Source: an uncultured Helicobacter sp. (lineage in GTDB: Bacteria > Campylobacterota > Campylobacteria > Campylobacterales > Helicobacteraceae). From it: 57,727 nucleotides of DNA. The stretch is from NCBI GenBank assembly GCA_944323645.1, contig CALUTE010000012.1:1-57727 (forward strand). The letters run 5' to 3'. The notes beneath the pieces are model-generated. The model did no database searches, had not been told where the DNA came from, and was given only the letters and a program-made list of their open reading frames with translations. Below are positions 37,547-47,568 of this stretch, piece by piece. The position numbers were made by a program, and so were the translations under genes. Position 1 is the first letter of the stretch. Each line of letters opens with the position of its first letter.

Positions 37547-39904
37547 TTAAAACATTAAGCGCACACCAGCACTACCACCGATATTATAGTATCCGCTATG
37601 GTAGGCTTGCGCAAGCAGGGTCGCCATAACCTCTAGTCTGCTATTGATAATAAAGTTTGCCCCACCAAAAAAATTACCAAAAAATTCGCTTGGATTCTCA
37701 GTATTTAAGATCTGGTTACCCATAGTAATCGTATAGTTTTTTCCAAATACTGGTGCGCCGCCTACCCCCTCTACTGCTATAAAAAGACTTCCTTGTGTAA
37801 AAATCTTTCTATACTCTATTCCAAGCGCACCATAAAGACTTAAAAAACTATTAGAATCCATACCAAGCGCCATAGTGCCAGATTCTCTAAAAGCAGGCGT
37901 ATGATAAAATCCACCAAATGCGCCAACATAAGGCTTGATACTATGTTTATTCCCAAACTCTTTTCTTAAGCCAAGTCGCGTTTGTATGGCAAAATTATGG
38001 AGGCTATATGCACCGGCTTGGGTTAGATTCTGCCCACTAAGACTAAAGCTTTTTGTATAATCTGTAAAGGCATTGCCATAGTGTATGAGTGTATCAAGCT
38101 CCAAAGATTGTGGCAGATACACTCTCCCATAACCACCAATATACCAATCAATACTATCTAATTGCATAATACCATTGAGAGAGCGCTTTTTTACGCTTGC
38201 TACCACTCCACCAAAGAACTGATCACCAAATCGTCCATCATAACCAAGGTTTATCCCATAGCTTGACCCGCTAGAACCTTTATGCGCATTGTATCCAACC
38301 AAAGCATTGACATAAAGGCTGTGTTGCTTCTGTCTTGTATCAAAAAATGGAATCCTGTAATCATTTCGGGTTTTGTAGGAGATATTTTGAGCGAAATATA
38401 TTTTTTTGTTTTCAAGATTTGCGTATGTTTGCGTAATGCGCCCAAGCATAGTATATTGCACATTGGAAGCTTCTATGGCTCTGTATTGTTCTTGTATGTC
38501 TGCAATTTGTGTTTGTATAGTTTGTGCAGCATTGTCTAAATCGCTTTGTCTAAGGATTATGTATTCATTATCAAGTGCATTTGCAATAGCCCCTCTAAGC
38601 CCACTAGTACCACTACTTACCTTGTGTAAGGCGATAAAATATTGATTACCATTTTGTTCTATGCGTGCGCTGTATCTGTCGCTAAATAAACCACTAGAAT
38701 CTGTAATACTAATAGCGCTTGTGTTAATCCCGCTTACATTATTAGATTCTAAAAATAAATATCTCAAATCATTTGTTTTTTTCAAGGTCCCACCTAAACT
38801 AAATCCAACATTGCCATTAAGACTAATGCTTGCTGCGCTAATAACCCCAAAGCCACTCCCAGCACCTATAAAATTTGTTGTGCTACCAGATTCTGAAACA
38901 AAGCCACTTGTAGCTTCTATGCGCGCGCTGCCTGTGAGGTATATATCGCTATTTGCACCATTAGTGATACTATTGGCTTTGAGTGTGGCATTTTCTAATC
39001 GCACACTAGAGCGATATGCTCCTCCTTCCGCATTAGAGCTAAAAGCACCACTCACATTGATCACTGCCCCATTAGAAGCCTCAACATATCCTATACCATA
39101 ACATACGCCATAAATAGCATTGCTACATCGCTCACCATTAGTAAGATTCCCAGCAACATTGAAGCTTCCACCCTCTACTTGTAAGAGTGCGCTTTGTCTT
39201 GCGCCATTTTGCATAACATTGTAATAGCCGATATTGTGGAGGTTACCTGTGATTGTGGTAGTTCCGCCTGTTTGTCGAATATATCCGCCGTTCGTGGAAT
39301 TGCCAGAGGTGGGTTTGTTATGGCTATAGACATCACTATTTATTGTTAATGTGCCTCCATTATTAAGAATGCTTGGGGCATTGCCCATAGTGGTGATAAT
39401 AAAGCGCGTTACTCCATTAATACTCATACTCCCGCCATTTTCCACGATGAGCCTTCCGCCATCAAGAATGCTTAATGTATTGACATCATTTATCGCTATA
39501 TTGCCACCATTGGCATTAATACTACCACTTATGATAAATCCTCCGCTACTCCCTGTACTATCAAGATTCATAATGAGATTGCTCCCAGAATAGACACTTA
39601 TAGTATTGCCAGAGTTATGATAATACTGCATATCTGAACCCGTAGAGGAAGAGTTAGTATTTGGGTCTTTTTGTAGGATAATAGTGGAGCTGCCACCATT
39701 TGTGCGATACTCGAAATTTGTGCCACCATTGACACCAAAATTATTGCCCCTAGTTGTAGGAAAGCTTGGATCTCTTTTTAGCAATATCGTGTGCCTCTCG
39801 CTATTTGCAAGGGTTGCACTAGAATCCACAATGCGCCCCTCCCATTCATTTGAAATCGCAATAGCACATTGAACAGCCAAAAAAACACTCATAAGAAATC
39901 GCAC
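37547..39904 (-). CDS. Autotransporter (type V secretion) with beta-helix passenger
   Basis: A 785-residue protein. A short hydrophobic leader (MRFLMSVFLAVQCAIAIS) is followed by a Gly/Asn/Ser/Thr-rich passenger with repeated strands such as GGSMSINGVTRFIITTMGNAP, which suggests a beta-helix. Residues ~510-785 form a beta-barrel translocator ending GVRLMF, with a terminal Phe. The chosen start is GTG 39904, with GGGG upstream; ATG 39892 is also possible. A TATAAT lies about 40 bases upstream. The passenger has no recognisable enzyme motif and could be an adhesin. Confidence 0.85.
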   Translation of the reverse strand: MRFLMSVFLAVQCAIAISNEWEGRIVDSSATLANSERHTILLKRDPSFPTTRGNNFGVNGGTNFEYRTNGGSSTIILQKDPNTNSSSTGSDMQYYHNSGNTISVYSGSNLIMNLDSTGSSGGFIISGSINANGGNIAINDVNTLSILDGGRLIVENGGSMSINGVTRFIITTMGNAPSILNNGGTLTINSDVYSHNKPTSGNSTNGGYIRQTGGTTTITGNLHNIGYYNVMQNGARQSALLQVEGGSFNVAGNLTNGERCSNAIYGVCYGIGYVEASNGAVINVSGAFSSNAEGGAYRSSVRLENATLKANSITNGANSDIYLTGSARIEATSGFVSESGSTTNFIGAGSGFGVISAASISLNGNVGFSLGGTLKKTNDLRYLFLESNNVSGINTSAISITDSSGLFSDRYSARIEQNGNQYFIALHKVSSGTSGLRGAIANALDNEYIILRQSDLDNAAQTIQTQIADIQEQYRAIEASNVQYTMLGRITQTYANLENKKIYFAQNISYKTRNDYRIPFFDTRQKQHSLYVNALVGYNAHKGSSGSSYGINLGYDGRFGDQFFGGVVASVKKRSLNGIMQLDSIDWYIGGYGRVYLPQSLELDTLIHYGNAFTDYTKSFSLSGQNLTQAGAYSLHNFAIQTRLGLRKEFGNKHSIKPYVGAFGGFYHTPAFRESGTMALGMDSNSFLSLYGALGIEYRKIFTQGSLFIAVEGVGGAPVFGKNYTITMGNQILNTENPSEFFGNFFGGANFIINSRLEVMATLLAQAYHSGYYNIGGSAGVRLMF

Positions 39905-39940
39905 GTGCTACCCCAACGTTAAAAGATTTATTCATATCAG

Positions 39941-39946
39941 ATTATA
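39941..39946 (-). promoter_or_regulatory. Candidate -10 element of the autotransporter gene
   Basis: TATAAT on the reverse strand, preceded by TG. Transcription from it would begin near 39934, giving a leader of about 30 bases to GTG 39904. Confidence 0.55.
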
Positions 39947-40105
39947 CAGCACAAATCGAATAAGTAACCAAATATTAAAATAGCTCAGGTCATAAAGCCA
40001 TTTAGGGCTTGAAGAATCTAGTTGATATCACAAAGAGTAAAGCGCACTCATCGCACGCAGTTATATAAAATCACTAAAGCCAGCCAAAAGACTAGCTTTT
40101 AGATT

Positions 40106-41215
40106 CTATGCCTTTTTCTCGCTTACGATATTGACTATATTATCGCCTACCATAACAGCGATTTTCTCCATAAACTCCGCTGGAGAGGTGAATCCCACGC
40201 ACGAGCAGTTAATCTCGCCTAGCACATATTTATCCTTGCCATTTGTATCTGTATCAAGGATAAAGTCCGCTGTCCAAATCAGTGGCAAGTCGTAGTTACC
40301 GAGTTTTGTGCGAATCTCTGGGAGTTGTGCCAAAAACCAATCAATAAGCGCTTGCCAATCTTTTGGCTCATCGTAGCGGTATTTTGCCCCGCTAAAGAGT
40401 GTCGCAGAAAACGCATCGCCACCTTCAGCTGGTTTTTTATGCACAACATACACAGGTGTTTTATACAGCATTAGGATTCTAATCTCACCCTCTTTGATAC
40501 GCGGTAAGAAAGTCATATCCACAAGCATACCATTATCGCCTACCAAATAATGCTCACAAAAATCCATAAACTCGCCAAGTCTTCGTTCCTCTGTGTGATT
40601 GTCCTTAGCTTCGGTGCAGATGATTTTGGTATCAAGCGGGAGTGAATCTAGCTTGCCATACTCACTAGCAGATTCTAATCGCACACGCCAGATTCCCTCG
40701 CCTGTGGAGCCGCGGTTTTGCTTTAGCACGCGTTCGCCTTTGGCTAGAGTTTTTGGGAAAGTCTTTTTAAAATCGTGCTTATCACTCCATACTACGCCAA
40801 TTCTCTTCGCCTCTGCGGGGTCATAATACGCATAGGTATCGCTAGGCACAAGCTGTGTATCAGCTAGCTTGGTTAGTGCGTCTTTAGCACCATAGCCTAT
40901 CATCGCATCGGGATGAGGCATACCCACGAGCCCAGATTCACACAGCTTTCGCAACACATCAAAGTAGAGCTTTTCCTCTTTGAGGTTGCCCGGATTGACA
41001 CGCGAGACATAGCCATCAGCGGTGTTTTTGACATGCTCATAGATTTTGTTTCGCTCTGCTTCATCACGCAAAATCTCATCGGTAAAAAACACCACTTCCG
41101 CATTCCAGCCCTTAGCTTTTAGCGCATTTACCATCGGCATAGTATCTTTTCTGTATCCATCAGGTCCCTTGTCGCTGCCACCTTTTGCCTCGAAAAACAC
41201 GATGTTCTTTTTCAT
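40106..41215 (-). CDS. Cj0069-family ATP-grasp-like protein
   Basis: A 369-residue cytoplasmic protein resembling the Cj0069 family of Campylobacter. It begins MKKNIVFFEAKGGSDKGPDG, a strongly conserved stretch. Its core has ATP-grasp features: VLKQNRGSTGEGIWRV as the ATP-binding loop, KEGEIRILMLYKTPVYV, and YVLGEINCSCVG as the metal-binding end. ATP-grasp enzymes ligate an acid to an amine or thiol; the substrates here are unknown. A good AAGGAG site lies before the ATG. It is not obviously in an operon; pstC lies about 130 bases upstream. Confidence 0.83.
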   Translation of the reverse strand: MKKNIVFFEAKGGSDKGPDGYRKDTMPMVNALKAKGWNAEVVFFTDEILRDEAERNKIYEHVKNTADGYVSRVNPGNLKEEKLYFDVLRKLCESGLVGMPHPDAMIGYGAKDALTKLADTQLVPSDTYAYYDPAEAKRIGVVWSDKHDFKKTFPKTLAKGERVLKQNRGSTGEGIWRVRLESASEYGKLDSLPLDTKIICTEAKDNHTEERRLGEFMDFCEHYLVGDNGMLVDMTFLPRIKEGEIRILMLYKTPVYVVHKKPAEGGDAFSATLFSGAKYRYDEPKDWQALIDWFLAQLPEIRTKLGNYDLPLIWTADFILDTDTNGKDKYVLGEINCSCVGFTSPAEFMEKIAVMVGDNIVNIVSEKKA

Positions 41216-41348
41216 TGTAAAACTCCTTATACGTGAAATACCTTGAGGATACTACAACTCCTATAAAAACTCTATTAATTTCTTAGAATTTTTGAAGTTT
41301 TTACTATGCTAAAATCTAAAGCGGTACACCGATACTTTATCGATAGAG

Positions 41349-42512
41349 TTATACCTTTCTTGTCAAGACACTAAAACAGAGGTTAAGTAGTAGGATAAAC
41401 ACAAAAAGTACCACTCCACAGGCTATCAAGACTTCTCGATGTAGATCTTGTGCATATCCAAGCTCAAGGACGATATTTGTTGTAAGTGTTCGGAATCCAT
41501 CAGTGATAGATTCTGGGATCATTGCTTGATTGCCAGCAACAATAATGACTGCCATAGCCTCTCCAATAGCACGTCCCATACCAAGAATCACGCTCGCTAA
41601 AATCCCACTTTTAGCATCGCGTAGTAGTACAAAAAACACTGCACGCTCTTTACTCGCTCCAAGTGCAATAGCACCCTCATAATAGGCTTGTGGTACAGCT
41701 TCTATACTAGTTTTAGAAATAAGAATAATCGTTGGTAAAATCATAAGCCCTAGCAAAATACTTGCTGTGAGTAGCCCTTTACCACTTGTTTCAAAAGTAT
41801 CACCTATAAAAGGCACAAGTACTACTAAGCCAAAAAATCCATATACAATTGAGGGAATCCCAGCAAGCAGCTCCACACAAGGTGTGAGTAGGGTACGCAT
41901 TCTTTTGCCACAAAAACGCGCAAGATAGATAGCACTAAGTATGCCAATTCCAACCCCAAAGGCGATTGCAAGCCCACTAACAAGTAGGCTACCAATAATC
42001 ATTGGAAAAATCCCAAACTCCTCACTAGAAGGTCGCCAAGTCATACCAAAAATGAAATCTACAAATCCAATGTGAGCAATTGTAGGAATTGCATTGCCAA
42101 ACAAAAAGAAGCAAATCGCAAGCACTGCTATCGCACATAATGCCGCACAAATAGCAAAAAGCATACTCATAGAGCGCTCCATAATATTTGCTCGCATCTC
42201 TTGCGTGAAACCAGATACCTTTATTTGCTTAAGTGTTTGTAAAAAGTTTGCATAGCTTCTTGCAAAGATATGTTGTGTTTGACCAACTTGTGATTGTAGC
42301 TGGAGTTGCTGTGTGTTTTGTATTGGAGATGATGCTGCGGGTTTATTGTGTGGTAGTGTTTGGATAGAAGAAAAGCTCTTGCTAATTCTTTTTGCAATAC
42401 GCTTATAATTACGCTGTGCTAAGTGGAATTGCACTTGGATTTTTGTACGCTGTACCTTGGTATGCTTACTTTTGCTTGTGGTGTTTTTATTGGAGTTGTT
42501 TTTATTTGGCAT
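41349..42512 (-). CDS. pstC: Phosphate ABC transporter permease PstC with N-terminal extension
   Basis: PstC is one of two membrane subunits of the PstSCAB phosphate importer. Membrane segments begin near residue 120 with SMLFAICAALCAIAVLAICFF. ELLAGIPSIVYGFFGLVVL and the EAA-like loop YYEGAIALGASKERAVFFVLL are typical. The first ~110 residues are a Lys/Gln/Thr-rich cytoplasmic extension absent from usual ~300-residue PstC. The ATG at 42512 is chosen because AAGGG lies six bases upstream. No pstS, pstA or pstB lies next to it; the neighbours are Cj0069-like and prfA. Confidence 0.88.
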   Translation of the reverse strand: MPNKNNSNKNTTSKSKHTKVQRTKIQVQFHLAQRNYKRIAKRISKSFSSIQTLPHNKPAASSPIQNTQQLQLQSQVGQTQHIFARSYANFLQTLKQIKVSGFTQEMRANIMERSMSMLFAICAALCAIAVLAICFFLFGNAIPTIAHIGFVDFIFGMTWRPSSEEFGIFPMIIGSLLVSGLAIAFGVGIGILSAIYLARFCGKRMRTLLTPCVELLAGIPSIVYGFFGLVVLVPFIGDTFETSGKGLLTASILLGLMILPTIILISKTSIEAVPQAYYEGAIALGASKERAVFFVLLRDAKSGILASVILGMGRAIGEAMAVIIVAGNQAMIPESITDGFRTLTTNIVLELGYAQDLHREVLIACGVVLFVFILLLNLCFSVLTRKV

Positions 42513-42748
42513 TGTTGCCCTTTGGTGTTGAGTTGGTAGCATTGTAGAGAGTGTGTGTAAAAACTTAAAATAATTTTGTAAAGTTTGTGTAAAGTATCTA
42601 GAATCTTTTGTTGTGAAATCTAACCATTACTTGCAGATCTTGGGTTTGTTGTAGTATAGGCTGGAATTTTAGATGAGTCATACCTATGCATAAACACAGT
42701 TACAACATATTTTGGTTTTAATAGAACAAGCAATACTGCAATAAATAT

Positions 42749-43816
42749 TTAAATTTCTTGTGTGCCTATTGCTTCTGCTTTGGCATTGGCAATTAGTGGG
42801 TCAATGATCATATCTAGATTCCCAGAAAGCATAATCTCCTCAAGACTATAGAGGGTTACGCCAATTCTGTGATCAGTTAAGCGATTTTGAGGGTAGTTGT
42901 ATGTGCGAATCCTCTCACTTCTATCGCCACTTCCGACTTGATCTTTGCGCGCTTGTGAGTTTTGTGCCATTTGCTCTTCAATTTGCGCTTCATAGATTCG
43001 AGCTTTAAGAATTTTCATTGCTTTGTCTTTGTTTTTATGTTGGGATTTTTCATCTTGCATAGAAACACTGATACCTGTAGGAATATGTGTGATGCGGACT
43101 GCAGAATCTGTCGTATTCACGCATTGCCCTCCGTGCCCACCAGCCCGAAATACCTCTATACGCAAATCATTAGGATTGAGCACCACTTCTACATCATCAA
43201 CTTCTGGCATAATTGCCACTGTGATAGCTGATGTGTGTATTCTGCCTTGTGATTCTGTTTGTGGGACACGCTGCACTCGATGTGTTCCACCCTCGTATTT
43301 GAGTTTCGAGAAAGCACCCCCGCCTTTTATAAGTGCAATGATTTCTTTATATCCTCCAACATCGTTTTCGTTTGAGCTTATGATTTCAACTTTCCAGCCT
43401 TTAAGATCTGCATAACGACAATATGCTTTAAACAAATCCCCCACAAAAATACCCGCTTCATCGCCTCCTGTGCCTGCACGTAGCTCAAGATAGATATTTT
43501 TTTCATCATTAGGATCTTTAGGAATGAGTAAAACCTTGATACACTCTTCAAGTGCTTGCTTTTTAGATTCTAGAATCTTTAACTCCTCTTTGGCAAGCTC
43601 TCCAAGCTCTTTGTCTTCAAGCAAAGATTTGTTGTCCTTGATAGATTCTAGAATTGTAAAATACTCCTTGGCATTATGTGCTATCTCTTGAATGCTGCTT
43701 TGTTCTCTACTTAGCGCGGTGAGTTGTCTAACATCAGAGGTGATTTCTGGAGAAGCAAGTTTTGTAGTGATTTCATCATAGCGCGCAATGATTGGAGCAA
43801 GCGTATCACTTAGCAT
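42749..43816 (-). CDS. prfA: Peptide chain release factor 1
   Basis: RF1 ends translation at UAA and UAG. The GGQ motif that triggers peptide release lies in [21 protein letters not shown] near residues 226-229. The PxT stop-recognition tripeptide is PQT in RVPQTESQG near residue 185. At 355 residues the length is normal. It is followed on the other side by rpsT at 85 bases, and the order prfA-rpsT-glmM-lspA matches H. pylori HP0077-HP0074. Confidence 0.97.
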   Translation of the reverse strand: MLSDTLAPIIARYDEITTKLASPEITSDVRQLTALSREQSSIQEIAHNAKEYFTILESIKDNKSLLEDKELGELAKEELKILESKKQALEECIKVLLIPKDPNDEKNIYLELRAGTGGDEAGIFVGDLFKAYCRYADLKGWKVEIISSNENDVGGYKEIIALIKGGGAFSKLKYEGGTHRVQRVPQTESQGRIHTSAITVAIMPEVDDVEVVLNPNDLRIEVFRAGGHGGQCVNTTDSAVRITHIPTGISVSMQDEKSQHKNKDKAMKILKARIYEAQIEEQMAQNSQARKDQVGSGDRSERIRTYNYPQNRLTDHRIGVTLYSLEEIMLSGNLDMIIDPLIANAKAEAIGTQEI

Positions 43817-43901
43817 TTAGTGTCCTTAGTCTATCATTATCTGCCCACAAAGAGGCAATACCTTTGCAATTCGCAAAGTAAAATTATGTGAATGGCGTGG
43901 A

Positions 43902-44174
43902 TTAAGCAGATTGAGAGAGTTTCTTAAGAGCAGCATTGAGACGACTAACTTTTCGGGCTGCTGTGTTTTTTTTCAAAACCCCTTTACTCACAAATTTATG
44001 CAGTTCTTTGTTGGCGATTTTAAACACTTCTTGTGCTTTAGAAATATCTTGACTAGCGATACTTTCGCGCACTGATCTAATAATATTTTTGATTCTTGTT
44101 CGGTAATAACGATTGCGTTCAGTGCGCTTGATAGTTTGTCGAATTCTTTTTTCTGCTGATTTATGATTTGCCAT
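43902..44174 (-). CDS. rpsT: 30S ribosomal protein S20
   Basis: A small basic protein that binds 16S rRNA. The start [21 protein letters not shown] is diagnostic, and the three-helix body ends with [11 protein letters not shown]. At 90 residues it has the usual length. AAAGGAT precedes the ATG. It lies upstream of prfA on the reverse strand and is divergent from glmM, so the 96-base gap must hold both promoters. Confidence 0.97.
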   Translation of the reverse strand: MANHKSAEKRIRQTIKRTERNRYYRTRIKNIIRSVRESIASQDISKAQEVFKIANKELHKFVSKGVLKKNTAARKVSRLNAALKKLSQSA

Positions 44175-44270
44175 AGGCTTAATCCTTTTGTAAAAAAATT
44201 TAGGGCATCATTATGCCTAAGTTTTATTTAAAAGCAAATTAATTCATTAACTTGGGGTTGGAGGTTCTTA

Positions 44271-45668
44271 ATGGGAGCAGCAACAAAAAACAAGCGTCAG
44301 CTTGCGCATGCTACAAAGGTCTTTGGCACTGATGGTGTTCGAGGTGAAGCAGGGTCGCATATCACGCCTGCTTTTTGTATCGAGCTTGGGATTGCAGCCG
44401 GACTTTATTTCCGGGCATTGGCACATAAAAACAAAATTCCTTTGACAAATAAAATTTTGCTTGGCAAGGACACACGTCGTAGTGGTTATATGATAGAAAA
44501 TGCCCTTGTGAGCGCGCTTACTTCGGTGGGCTATGATGTAATACAAGTTGGTCCTATGCCTACTCCTGCTGTTGCGTTTCTCACGGCTGATATGCGTTGT
44601 GATGCGGGTATTATGATTAGTGCAAGCCATAATCCCTTCGAAGACAATGGAATTAAGTTTTTTGACCGCTATGGGTATAAACTTGATGAAGAGGCGGAAT
44701 CTCAAATTGAACAAATCTACCTTTCAAAACAGATGCTTGCTAGCAGCTATAAAACTGGTCGCGAAATAGGCAGTTCTAAGCGTATCGATGATGTTGTAGG
44801 GCGCTATATTGTGCATATCAAAAACTCATTCCCAAAGGAACTAACCTTGCAGGGTTTGCGTATTGTGCTTGATTGCGCTAATGGTGCAGCATATAAGGTT
44901 GCACCAACTATTTTTAAAGAATTGGGTGCTGATGTTGTGGTTATCAATGATGAGCCAAGCGGCTTTAATATTAATGAACAATGTGGGGCTATGCACCCAC
45001 AAGATCTAGCAAATGAAGTGGTAAAATACCGCGCAGATATTGGGTTTGCTCTTGATGGCGATGCGGATAGACTGGTGGTTGTTGATGATAAGGGTAATGT
45101 TGTAAATGGTGATATGCTTATTGGCGCACTTGGTGCTTATTTGGAATCCATTGGTGAACTAAAAAACAATACCATTGTTGCTACACAAATGAGCAATCTT
45201 GCTTTGGAGGAGTTTTTGAATGCGCGCAAAATACGTTTGGTGCGTTGCAATGTGGGTGATAAATATGTGTTTGATGCAATGAAGCAGCATAAAAGCAATT
45301 TTGGTGGCGAACAGAGCGGACATATTATTTTTAGTGATTATTCTGCTACAGGAGATGGGCTTATGAGTGCGATTGCAGTTATGGCACTTATTTTGCGTAG
45401 TAGGAAAAAAAGTCATATAGCTCTCCATCCTTTCGAGCTTTATCCTCAAAAATTAATCAATCTTAACATTACCACAAAACCACCATTAGATTCTATTAAA
45501 GGCTACAAAGAGATGTATAAGCGTATTGTGGATTCTGGTATGCGTACGCTTATACGTTATTCTGGTACGGAAAATAAGCTTAGAATTTTGCTTGAAGGCA
45601 AAGACATTACCACCCTTAGCTCTATGTGCGAAGAGGTTGAAGACTTCTTTCGTGCTGCGCTTGGGTAG
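44271..45668 (+). CDS. glmM: Phosphoglucosamine mutase
   Basis: GlmM converts glucosamine-6-phosphate to glucosamine-1-phosphate for UDP-GlcNAc, and so for peptidoglycan and LPS. The active-site phosphoserine is Ser119 in [18 protein letters not shown]. The metal loop is ALDGDADRL near residue 263, and the sugar loop GGEQSGH is near residue 345. The phosphate loop [12 protein letters not shown] lies near the end. The first ~14 residues ([14 protein letters not shown]) are a small extension. At 465 residues it is normal otherwise (HP0075). Confidence 0.96.
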   Translation: MGAATKNKRQLAHATKVFGTDGVRGEAGSHITPAFCIELGIAAGLYFRALAHKNKIPLTNKILLGKDTRRSGYMIENALVSALTSVGYDVIQVGPMPTPAVAFLTADMRCDAGIMISASHNPFEDNGIKFFDRYGYKLDEEAESQIEQIYLSKQMLASSYKTGREIGSSKRIDDVVGRYIVHIKNSFPKELTLQGLRIVLDCANGAAYKVAPTIFKELGADVVVINDEPSGFNINEQCGAMHPQDLANEVVKYRADIGFALDGDADRLVVVDDKGNVVNGDMLIGALGAYLESIGELKNNTIVATQMSNLALEEFLNARKIRLVRCNVGDKYVFDAMKQHKSNFGGEQSGHIIFSDYSATGDGLMSAIAVMALILRSRKKSHIALHPFELYPQKLINLNITTKPPLDSIKGYKEMYKRIVDSGMRTLIRYSGTENKLRILLEGKDITTLSSMCEEVEDFFRAALG

Positions 45669-45694
45669 TGATGGCAGAATCCAAAGAGGTATAG

Positions 45695-46162
45695 ATGAAG
45701 CAACAAATACGAATAATGTTTTTGCTTGGGATTATTTTTTGTGTCATTGGGCTTGATCAGCTTATTAAATATGCCATTGTAAGCGGTTTTCGCTGGGAGA
45801 GCGAAATGCTTTCTATTGTGCTGGTTTTTAATGATGGTGTTGCATTTTCTATGTTGGCATTTTTGCAAGGCTGGTTGAAGTGGCTACAAATTGGATTGAT
45901 CATTTTGATTGTTATGGTTTTTTTCTGGCAGCGCGATATGTTTAGGCAATATTGGGTAGGGTTTGGGTTTGTGCTTGGAGGAGGGATCTCAAATGTTATC
46001 GATCGTTTTAGATATGATGGTGTGGTGGATTATGTGTATTGGCACTATTGGTTTGAGTTTGCGATTTTTAATTTTGCAGATGTATGCATTGATGTGGGTG
46101 TTGGCATATTGTTAGTGCAGTGGTTTTTCTTCGAACGCAAGAATGCCAAAAGTAGCAAATAA
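45695..46162 (+). CDS. lspA: Lipoprotein signal peptidase
   Basis: LspA is an inner-membrane aspartyl protease that removes the signal peptide from prolipoproteins after lipidation. Four membrane helices are visible in 155 residues. Conserved stretches include FNDGVAFSML, GGGISNVIDRFRYDGVVDYV and FNFADVCIDVG, which contain the catalytic Asp pair. It follows glmM at 26 bases and is probably cotranscribed (HP0074). Several predicted lipoproteins in the window are its likely clients. Confidence 0.95.
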   Translation: MKQQIRIMFLLGIIFCVIGLDQLIKYAIVSGFRWESEMLSIVLVFNDGVAFSMLAFLQGWLKWLQIGLIILIVMVFFWQRDMFRQYWVGFGFVLGGGISNVIDRFRYDGVVDYVYWHYWFEFAIFNFADVCIDVGVGILLVQWFFFERKNAKSSK

Positions 46163-46378
46163 CATAGATTCTAGATTTAACGGATTTTATGCTTGGATAA
46201 GTGATGTAGGGGATTTGGTAGAATAGGGATTTCAACATACCACTTAAGATAATTTTTACCTTCAAAAACTTTATAACAAATGAAACTAAGCCCTAGTAAG
46301 CTGAACATTTGTAGTAAGCCCTGTATTGGTTATATTCACTTTATTGTAGTGATCAAAACTTTTAATTAAGATTCTTAA

Positions 46379-47545
46379 TTAGGTTTTATTTTGTAGGATT
46401 CTGTCAAAAGGAGCGATTTCATTTTGATCAAGCATTTGCTTAAGCATAGAGAGCGTTTGATTAATTAGCTGTTTTTCTTGCTCTGGTTTGATGTTTTGGT
46501 ATGGGGTTGTTAGGAATATGTAGCGTTTGTTATGGGTTGCCCACCGCCTTGTGTCGTATTCGGGATAGAGTGCGATTGTTGGCACTCTCTGATTGCAAGC
46601 AAGATGGATTGTACCAGTACTTGGGCTTATAACACAGCTGGTATGAGCAATGAGTGCTACAAGATTAAGCAAATCTGTATCGTTGTAAAAAATCATAAGC
46701 TTTGAAATAAGCGCACCTATCAAGCTGTTTTTGCTCGTATGTGAGGATTCAGGAATGGGGGGGGAGGAGAAGATAGGCGTAGATTTGCCTGAATGTACAT
46801 TATATATGCGTATAGCGGTACTTATTTGCTCCACATTGGATTGGCAGAATTTTGCTAGCGTTTCAAGAAATAGAGTATGCATCGTGCCAAAAGTTACTAC
46901 AAGTGGTATGCAGTTTGGAAGTTGCGCTATGGCTATTATGAGTTGGATATAGCCTGATAGGGTGAGTGAATAAGGACAGGAGTTGTTGAAAGGATTTATC
47001 ATAATAACATAGTCTGTAGGTGCGACGTGGTTGTTAAAAAAATTTTGCACAATATTTTTGTGTTCTTGTGAAAAGCCAATTTTTGCTTGGCTTAAATCAA
47101 TTGTGTTAATTAGCCTATCATAACGTTTCTTTTGAATGCGTCGTACATAGCTTAGGAGGATCTGTCGCTCGTCTAGTTTTTTGTATTTTTTAAATGTATA
47201 GATAGGCACACTACGACAACGCAACGAAAGAAAGCTTAAAAACTTGGTTGCGCAAATGATGTGTTTGGCATTTGTACGCAAGACAAAACTGATGTGATAG
47301 CTTTTGGCATTGCTAAGAATAAGGTAGTCGCATTTAGCGTGATTTATTGATTCTAGCTCAAGAGGTTGTATTTCATCGACAAAATCACAGAATCTAAGAA
47401 GATTTTGCATTGTGGGATGTGCAAATATGATGAGTTTGCACGTATAAATATGTTTTAGTGCATAGAATGCCTCAAATCCTATAGCACATTCACCTACACC
47501 CTGTTGGATAAATGCAAAGCCAATGGTGCTATATTTAGTTTGCAT
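46379..47545 (-). CDS. Glycosyltransferase family 9 (heptosyltransferase-like)
   Basis: A 388-residue protein with the two-domain GT-B layout of heptosyltransferases. VIMINPFNNSCPYSLTLSGYIQLI is the start of the C-terminal nucleotide-sugar domain. VALIAHTSCVISPSTGTIHLACNQRVPTIALYPEYD is the GT9 signature, where the Gly-Thr region binds the donor. The N-terminal half is divergent. A C8 run at 46757-46764 encodes a Ser-Pro loop and is short for phase variation. It follows metF by 23 bases with an AAGGA site. Confidence 0.82.
   Translation of the reverse strand: MQTKYSTIGFAFIQQGVGECAIGFEAFYALKHIYTCKLIIFAHPTMQNLLRFCDFVDEIQPLELESINHAKCDYLILSNAKSYHISFVLRTNAKHIICATKFLSFLSLRCRSVPIYTFKKYKKLDERQILLSYVRRIQKKRYDRLINTIDLSQAKIGFSQEHKNIVQNFFNNHVAPTDYVIMINPFNNSCPYSLTLSGYIQLIIAIAQLPNCIPLVVTFGTMHTLFLETLAKFCQSNVEQISTAIRIYNVHSGKSTPIFSSPPIPESSHTSKNSLIGALISKLMIFYNDTDLLNLVALIAHTSCVISPSTGTIHLACNQRVPTIALYPEYDTRRWATHNKRYIFLTTPYQNIKPEQEKQLINQTLSMLKQMLDQNEIAPFDRILQNKT
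46757..46764 (-). repeat. C8 tract in the GT9-like gene
   Basis: Eight G bases on the + strand, in frame in the present sequence. It lies in a Ser/Pro loop about two-thirds through the gene. A slip would truncate the enzyme, but eight is at the low end for switching. Confidence 0.7.
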
Positions 47546-47568
47546 ATAAATCCTTGCAAAAAGAATTG

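Noticed and set aside
38251-39600. Repeats in the autotransporter passenger as a DNA tandem repeat
   Set aside because: The similarity is at protein-composition level (Gly/Asn/Ser strands); the DNA copies are not identical.
39872-39935. An ATG at 39935 with a frame reading MNKSFNVGVARAIS that could be the autotransporter start after a slip in the T7 run at 39879-39885
   Set aside because: The TATAAT at 39941-39946 would start transcription at about that ATG, and there is no ribosome site. T7 is short for switching. GTG 39904 has a usable GGGG upstream.
42962-43415. Forward-strand reading frames opposite prfA
   Set aside because: These are shadows of a well-conserved gene with no ribosome site or family resemblance. 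The same applies to the many frames opposite argS, metE, ggt and the autotransporter.
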